In this document: positions 59,981-64,000 of the stretch, piece after piece
How positions within the stretch are numbered: position 1 is the first letter of the stretch
Layout of the letters: each line of letters begins with the position of its first letter
Assembly: GCF_001544495.1 (NCBI RefSeq)
Contig: NZ_FCNZ02000022.1
Location: 37,459-101,458, forward strand
Source: Caballeronia telluris
Lineage (GTDB): Bacteria > Pseudomonadota > Gammaproteobacteria > Burkholderiales > Burkholderiaceae
Direction: 5' to 3'
DNA length: 64,000 nucleotides
Position numbers and translations under genes: made by a program
The notes under the pieces: model-generated
Seen by the model: only the letters and a program-made list of their open reading frames with translations
Told to the model about the DNA's origin: nothing
Databases searched by the model: none

Positions 59981-60871
59981 TCACATCCTCGCGCGCGCCA
60001 GATCGGCCCGCACGAGCGTCCACTCGATCAGCTCGCGGATCACGCGGTCGCGATCGAGATCGTTCAGCGTCTCGTGATAACTGCCGTCGAACATGAAGAG
60101 CGTGCTGTCGGTCGAGCCGACGTTCGCGTCGAACGTGCGACTGCCGTCGGGTTCGGTGAGCTTGTCGGCGGTGCCGTGGAAGATCAGCACCGGCAGCGTG
60201 ATCGACGCGCGCTTCGCCGCGATGCGCGCCATCGCCGCGACGATTTGCGCGCCGGTGCGCGCGGGAATCGCACCGTGATGCACGAGCGGATCCCGCCGGT
60301 TCGCCTCCACCACACCGGGCGCGCGCGACAAGAGCGCGGGATCGATGGTCAGCGCCGGAAAACGCGGCGCCAACCGGCTGATGAGCCGGCCCATTGTCAG
60401 TTTCCAGCGCGGCACGTCGTGGCCCGGTTCGAGCGCGGCGCTCGACAGGATCAGACCCGCGAGCCTGCGCTTCTCCGCGCGCTCGGCCACGTAGAGCGCC
60501 GCGACCGCGCCGCCCATGCTGTGGCCCATCAGAAAGAGCGGCGCGTTCGCGGGCGGCGTGGTTTCAGCGGCTTCGACCAGCACGTCGGCGTCGAGCAGAT
60601 AGTCGTCGAATCGCTCGATCCATACCCGTTCGCCCGACGATTTCCCATGCCCGCGCAAATCCACCGCGATCAATTCGATGCCCGCGGCGTTCAGTCGCAA
60701 CGCGAACGCGTCGTAACGCCGGGCGTGTTCGGCGAGACCGTGCACGAGCGCGATCCGCGCGACCGGCCGCCCGTCGACGGTCGCCGGCTGCCAGCGATGC
60801 AGAAACAGTTCGACGCCCTGACGCGTGGTGATCGTGCTGGTGGAGTAGGTGCTGCGCGCGGGAGTGCTCAT
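59981..60871 (-). CDS. Alpha/beta hydrolase, monoacylglycerol lipase-like
   Basis: 296 residues. The nucleophile elbow FLMGHSMGGAVAALY (about 115-130) and the oxyanion segment VHGLAEHARRYDAFALRLNA (about 44-63) match the monoglyceride lipase/lysophospholipase (PldB-like) branch. Catalytic Asp is probably in LPVLIFHGTADKLTEPDG and His in YHETLND. It probably cleaves acyl esters of glycerol or lysophospholipids. There is no signal peptide, so it is cytoplasmic. It is convergent with the HDAC-family gene. Confidence 0.87.
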   Translation of the reverse strand: MSTPARSTYSTSTITTRQGVELFLHRWQPATVDGRPVARIALVHGLAEHARRYDAFALRLNAAGIELIAVDLRGHGKSSGERVWIERFDDYLLDADVLVEAAETTPPANAPLFLMGHSMGGAVAALYVAERAEKRRLAGLILSSAALEPGHDVPRWKLTMGRLISRLAPRFPALTIDPALLSRAPGVVEANRRDPLVHHGAIPARTGAQIVAAMARIAAKRASITLPVLIFHGTADKLTEPDGSRTFDANVGSTDSTLFMFDGSYHETLNDLDRDRVIRELIEWTLVRADLARARM

Positions 60872-60981
60872 CGGATGCCGGCCATTTTCGAGATGAAGCC
60901 ATGATAAGCGAGCGGTCCTTTAATGTCCGCGAGTTATGACGCACGCAAAATTCATTATTAAACCGAATGAGGCGGGTGCGG

Positions 60982-60987
60982 TAAAAT
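60982..60987 (+). promoter_or_regulatory. Possible -10 element of the metNIQ operon
   Basis: TAAAAT lies about 78 bp before the metN start. A weak -35 (TAAACC) is 17 bp further upstream. I looked for a SAM riboswitch fold in 60990-61065 and saw none that I can identify. Confidence 0.35.
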
Positions 60988-61065
60988 TTGGGATTAAGAC
61001 TAAGAACATTCCACGGCGGCCGGCTCCCGCGACATCCGCACGGAGCCTCCGCCGTTTGTATTTAC

Positions 61066-62100
61066 ATGATCGAAATACGCAATCTGTCGCAGCGGTTCGC
61101 GGGACCCCGGGGTTGGGTCGAAGCGCTGCACAACGTCAATCTGACGATTCCGGCCGGCGAAGTGTTCGGCATCATCGGGCGCAGCGGCGCCGGTAAAAGC
61201 ACACTGGTCCGCACCATCAATCTGCTCACGCGCCCAAGCGAAGGCAGCGTGATCGTCGACGGACGCGATCTCACCACGCTCGCGCCGCCCGAGTTGCGCG
61301 CCGCGCGCCGCGACATCGGCATGATCTTCCAGCACTTCAACCTGCTCTCGTCGCGCACCGTGTTCGACAACGTCGCGCTGCCGCTCGAACTCGCCGGCAT
61401 GAAGCGCGCCGAGATCGAGGCGACCGTCGCGCCGCTCCTCGATCTCGTCGGGCTAACGACGCAGCGCGACCGTTATCCCGCGCAGATCAGCGGCGGGCAG
61501 AAACAGCGCGTCGGCATCGCGCGGGCGCTCGCGAGCAAGCCGAAGGTTCTGCTCTCCGACGAAGCCACGTCCGCGCTCGATCCCGAAACCACGCGCGCGA
61601 TTCTCGACCTGCTGCGCAAGATCAACCGCGAACTCGGCCTGACGATCGTGCTCATCACCCACCAGATGGACGTCATCAAGCAGGTGTGCGACCGCGTCGC
61701 CGTGCTCGATGCGGGGCGCGTGGTCGAAGAGGGCAAGGTCGTCGATGTGTTCATGCAGCCGCATCACGAAGTCACGCGCGCGCTGATCGGCGACGTCATC
61801 GCGCACGAACTGCCGCCCGCGATGAAAGCACGCGTCGCCGAGCGGCTCAGGACGGGCAGCGGCCATTTGCTGCGGCTCGCGTTCACGGGCTCGGGCGTCG
61901 ACCAGCCGATCCTCTCCGAGACGATCCGCCGCTACGAACTCGATTTCAACATCCTGCACGGCCAGATCGACGAGATTCAGGGACAAGCGTTCGGCTCGCT
62001 CGCGGTGCTCGCGGGCGGTCAGCCGATGAAGATCGTCGAGGCGATCACGTATCTGCGTGAACAGGGCGTCGTGGTGGAGGAGCTTTCGCATGTTGAGTGA
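61066..62100 (+). CDS. metN: Methionine ABC transporter ATP-binding protein
   Basis: 344 residues. Walker A IGRSGAGKSTLVR, the signature QISGGQKQRVGIARALA, Walker B VLLSDEATSALD and the switch His in IVLITHQMD form the ABC domain (about 1-240). A C-terminal NIL domain (about 265-340) binds methionine and mediates trans-inhibition. It powers D/L-methionine import. ATG 61066 gives MIEIRNLSQRF; a longer in-frame reading is leader sequence. The last 11 bases overlap metI. Confidence 0.96.
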   Translation: MIEIRNLSQRFAGPRGWVEALHNVNLTIPAGEVFGIIGRSGAGKSTLVRTINLLTRPSEGSVIVDGRDLTTLAPPELRAARRDIGMIFQHFNLLSSRTVFDNVALPLELAGMKRAEIEATVAPLLDLVGLTTQRDRYPAQISGGQKQRVGIARALASKPKVLLSDEATSALDPETTRAILDLLRKINRELGLTIVLITHQMDVIKQVCDRVAVLDAGRVVEEGKVVDVFMQPHHEVTRALIGDVIAHELPPAMKARVAERLRTGSGHLLRLAFTGSGVDQPILSETIRRYELDFNILHGQIDEIQGQAFGSLAVLAGGQPMKIVEAITYLREQGVVVEELSHVE

Positions 62101-62743
62101 AATGTTCGATATGTTCGTGCAGTCGTTCTGGGAAACGCTCGTGATGGTGGGCATCTCGGGACTCGTCGGCGCCGCGGTCGGGCTGCCGCTCGGCGTGCTG
62201 CTCTATCTCACCGACCGCGACGGCGTGTTGCAGAACGTCGCGGTGAATCGCGTGCTCGGCGGCGTCGTCAATGCGGTGCGCTCGACGCCGTTCATCATCC
62301 TGCTCGTCGCGGTGATTCCCTTCACGCGGCTCGTCGTCGGCTCGTCGATCGGCACGGCCGCTGCCGTCGTGCCGCTCACCATCGCCGCCGCTCCGTTCAT
62401 CGCGCGGCTCGTCGAAACCGCGCTGCGCGAAGTCGATCGCGGGCTGATCGAAGCGGCGCAGGCGATGGGCGCGACCACGAGCCAGATTGTCTTCAAGGTG
62501 CTGCTGCCGGAATCGCTGCCGGGCGTCGTCGCCGGGCTGACGATCACGTTCGTGTCGCTCGTCGGCTATTCGGCGATGGCGGGCGCGATCGGCGGCGGCG
62601 GTCTCGGCGATCTCGGCATCCGCTACGGTTATCAGCGCTTCCTGCCCGAAGTGATGCTGACGGTCGTCGTGATCCTGATCGTGTTCGTGCAACTCGTGCA
62701 GTCGTTCGGCGACTGGCTCGTGCGGCGACTCAGTCACAAATGA
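62090..62743 (+). CDS. metI: Methionine ABC transporter permease
   Basis: 217 residues with five membrane helices. The permease EAA-type loop is seen in ALREVDRGLIEAAQAMGATTSQIVFKVLLPE. Two MetI subunits form the channel with two MetN. ATG 62090 is preceded by GGAGGAG in the metN 3' end and overlaps metN; it is better placed than an in-frame start 33 bases earlier. metQ follows after 40 bp. Confidence 0.95.
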   Translation: MLSEMFDMFVQSFWETLVMVGISGLVGAAVGLPLGVLLYLTDRDGVLQNVAVNRVLGGVVNAVRSTPFIILLVAVIPFTRLVVGSSIGTAAAVVPLTIAAAPFIARLVETALREVDRGLIEAAQAMGATTSQIVFKVLLPESLPGVVAGLTITFVSLVGYSAMAGAIGGGGLGDLGIRYGYQRFLPEVMLTVVVILIVFVQLVQSFGDWLVRRLSHK

Positions 62744-62783
62744 ACGAGTCACCCATAACGCTTACTCACTCATCAAAAAAACC

Positions 62784-63578
62784 ATGCAACGTCGATTCAT
62801 TCTGAAGTTTGCCGCCGCGCTTTCCGCCGTCTCGCTCTTCGTGGGCGTCGCTCACGCCGATGAAGCCATCAAGGTGGGCGTCACCGGCGGCCCGCACGCG
62901 CAGATCATGGAAGTCGTGAAGCAGGTCGCCGCGAAGAACGGCCTGAAGATCACGATCGTCGAATTCTCCGACTACGTGCAGCCGAACGCCGCGCTCGCCG
63001 CCGGCGACCTCGATGCGAACAGCTACCAGCACGCGCCGTATCTCGACGCGCAGGTGAAGGACCGCGGCTACAAGCTCATCAAGCTCGCCGACACCGTCAC
63101 GTTCCCGATGGGCATCTATTCGAAGAAGATCAAGTCGCTCGCCGAACTGAAGCCGGGTGCGCGCATCGCGGTGCCGAACGATCCGACCAACGGCGGCCGC
63201 GCGTTGTTGCTGCTGCAAAAGCAGGGCCTGCTGAAGTTGCGCGCGGATGCGGGCCTGAAGGCGACGCCGCTCGACGTCGTGGACAACCCGAAGAAGCTGA
63301 AGATCGTCGAACTCGACGCGGCGCAGATTCCGCGCTCGCTCGGCGACGTCGATGCCGCCGCGATCAACACAAACTTCGCGATGGAAGCGGGTCTGAAGCC
63401 GAAGTCGGACGCAATCGCGATCGAAGATCCGAAGGGACCGTACTCGAACATCATCGCGATTCGCGCCGCTGACAAGGACAAGCCGTGGGTCGCGAAGCTC
63501 CTCGCCGCGTATCACTCGGCGGAAGTGAAGCAGTACATCGAGAGCAAATACGCGGGCGCGGTGATCGCGGCGTGGTAA
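62784..63578 (+). CDS. metQ: Methionine-binding periplasmic protein
   Basis: 264 residues of the NlpA/MetQ family. MQRRFILKFAAALSAVSLFVGVAHA is a signal peptide with a type I site (AHA-DEA). The binding protein has IKVGVTGGPHAQIMEVVK, VPNDPTNGGRALLLLQKQGL and YSNIIAIRAADK. There is no lipobox Cys, so unlike E. coli MetQ it is probably a soluble periplasmic protein. It captures methionine and delivers it to MetNI. Confidence 0.94.
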   Translation: MQRRFILKFAAALSAVSLFVGVAHADEAIKVGVTGGPHAQIMEVVKQVAAKNGLKITIVEFSDYVQPNAALAAGDLDANSYQHAPYLDAQVKDRGYKLIKLADTVTFPMGIYSKKIKSLAELKPGARIAVPNDPTNGGRALLLLQKQGLLKLRADAGLKATPLDVVDNPKKLKIVELDAAQIPRSLGDVDAAAINTNFAMEAGLKPKSDAIAIEDPKGPYSNIIAIRAADKDKPWVAKLLAAYHSAEVKQYIESKYAGAVIAAW

Positions 63579-63629
63579 GACGCCCGGACGCAGGTCGATT
63601 TGCACCTCGGGTTTCTTTCTATTCAAAAT

Positions 63630-63645
63630 AGCACGATCGTTCGAT
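63630..63645. promoter_or_regulatory. Candidate TetR-type operator before etfB
   Basis: The palindromic core ACGATCGT (63633-63640) lies in AGCACGATCGTTCGAT, between metQ and etfB. The core is typical of TetR-family sites near fatty-acid or acyl-CoA genes. It is 135 bp upstream of the etfB start. Confidence 0.35.
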
Positions 63646-63726
63646 AATATTCGGACCATGCTGATTGATCGGCAACCCGGCGGCCGCTCTCGACCATTCG
63701 GTGGATCGGAGGGCAGGCGTCGCTCG

Positions 63727-63732
63727 TATAAT
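63727..63732 (+). promoter_or_regulatory. -10 element of the etfB promoter
   Basis: A perfect TATAAT lies about 42 bp before the etfB start. A matching -35 is weak. Confidence 0.5.
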
Positions 63733-63773
63733 GAGACGCTGGGTTGACGTAATCGTAACTTTGGAGCGTGTGC

Positions 63774-64000
63774 ATGAAAATCCTGGTGCCAGTGAAAAGA
63801 GTGGTCGACTACAACGTCAAGGTTCGCGTGAAGTCGGACGGAAGCGGTGTGGATATCGCGAACGTGAAGATGTCGATGAATCCGTTCGATGAAATCGCGG
63901 TGGAAGAAGCTGTGCGTCTGCGTGAAGCGGGCATTGCGACGGAAGTCGTGGCCGTGTCGTGCGGCGTGACGCAATGTCAGGAGACGCTGCGCACGGCAAT
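63774..64000 (+). CDS. etfB: Electron transfer flavoprotein beta subunit (5' part, cut by window edge)
   Basis: The frame starts with ATG 63774 and is open at base 64000, giving 75 residues: MKILVPVKRVVDYNVKVRVK and VKMSMNPFDEIAVEEAVRLREAG are the EtfB N-terminus. The protein with EtfA carries electrons from acyl-CoA dehydrogenases to ubiquinone. The downstream part and etfA are expected beyond the window. Confidence 0.95.
   Translation, partial: MKILVPVKRVVDYNVKVRVKSDGSGVDIANVKMSMNPFDEIAVEEAVRLREAGIATEVVAVSCGVTQCQETLRTA

Noticed and set aside
60872..61065. SAM riboswitch before metNIQ
   Set aside because: The leader has a GC-rich stem-like stretch, but no arrangement I can match to a known SAM riboswitch class.

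Overview
This 64 kb window is GC-rich chromosomal DNA from a betaproteobacterium of the family Burkholderiaceae, most likely Burkholderia sensu lato (Paraburkholderia or Caballeronia). I base this on the gene order gyrA - serC - pheA - hisC - tyrA - aroA - cmk - rpsA - ihfB - lapA - lapB - ugd - rfaE - hldD - cysM, on the ompA - ubiG - gph - ssrA block, on a soluble fds-type formate dehydrogenase, and on the tmRNA tag ANDDTFALAA. The species is not determinable from the sequence alone. I saw no insertion sequence, phage gene, integrase, CRISPR array, rRNA or tRNA gene.

Layout. 1-3.4 kb: a minus-strand catabolic group (MFS transporter cut by the window edge, SDR, aldehyde dehydrogenase) with a LacI/cre-like operator before the transporter. 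3.5-11.5 kb: ppa, a GIY-YIG protein, a FemAB-like acyltransferase, nadE, a PII protein, a CPA2 antiporter and a class I glutamine amidotransferase with a long Ala-rich N-terminus. 11.5-14.4 kb: two poorly known minus-strand proteins and a GNAT enzyme. 14.5-21 kb: a citrate-type MFS symporter, a TPR-glycosyltransferase fusion, a divergent zinc-sensor/zinc-exporter pair with a clear SmtB-type operator, and a flavoprotein hydroxylase. 21-23.7 kb: a phospholipid-synthesis trio (CDP-alcohol phosphatidyltransferase, PlsC, CdsA-like) with a 13-bp tandem repeat array in its middle. 23.7-30.3 kb: fdsD-A-B-G and a divergent regulator; fdsC is not in the cluster.

30.4-35.3 kb is the most accessory-looking part: a small secreted protein, a GT4 glycosyltransferase, an 800-residue secreted PIG-L deacetylase/ricin-lectin/FG-GAP fusion, then ssrA. 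35.4-48.5 kb is housekeeping: gph, ubiG, an OmpA-like porin, gyrA, a DUF2059 protein, and the aromatic amino-acid/serine operon serC-pheA-hisC-tyrA-aroA-cmk. 48.7-56 kb: rpsA-ihfB, lapA-lapB, and LPS-core precursor genes ugd-rfaE-hldD. 56-64 kb: a ComEA-like protein, cysM, mltB, an HDAC-family deacetylase, a lysophospholipase-like hydrolase, the metNIQ methionine importer, and the start of etfB at the right edge.

The best candidates for a second look are the PIG-L/ricin/FG-GAP protein, the zinc-sensor operator, the 13-bp repeat array, the TPR-glycosyltransferase, the phospholipid trio, and the unusual GyrA quinolone-region residues. Calls rest on reading translated motifs by eye; no database search was possible.
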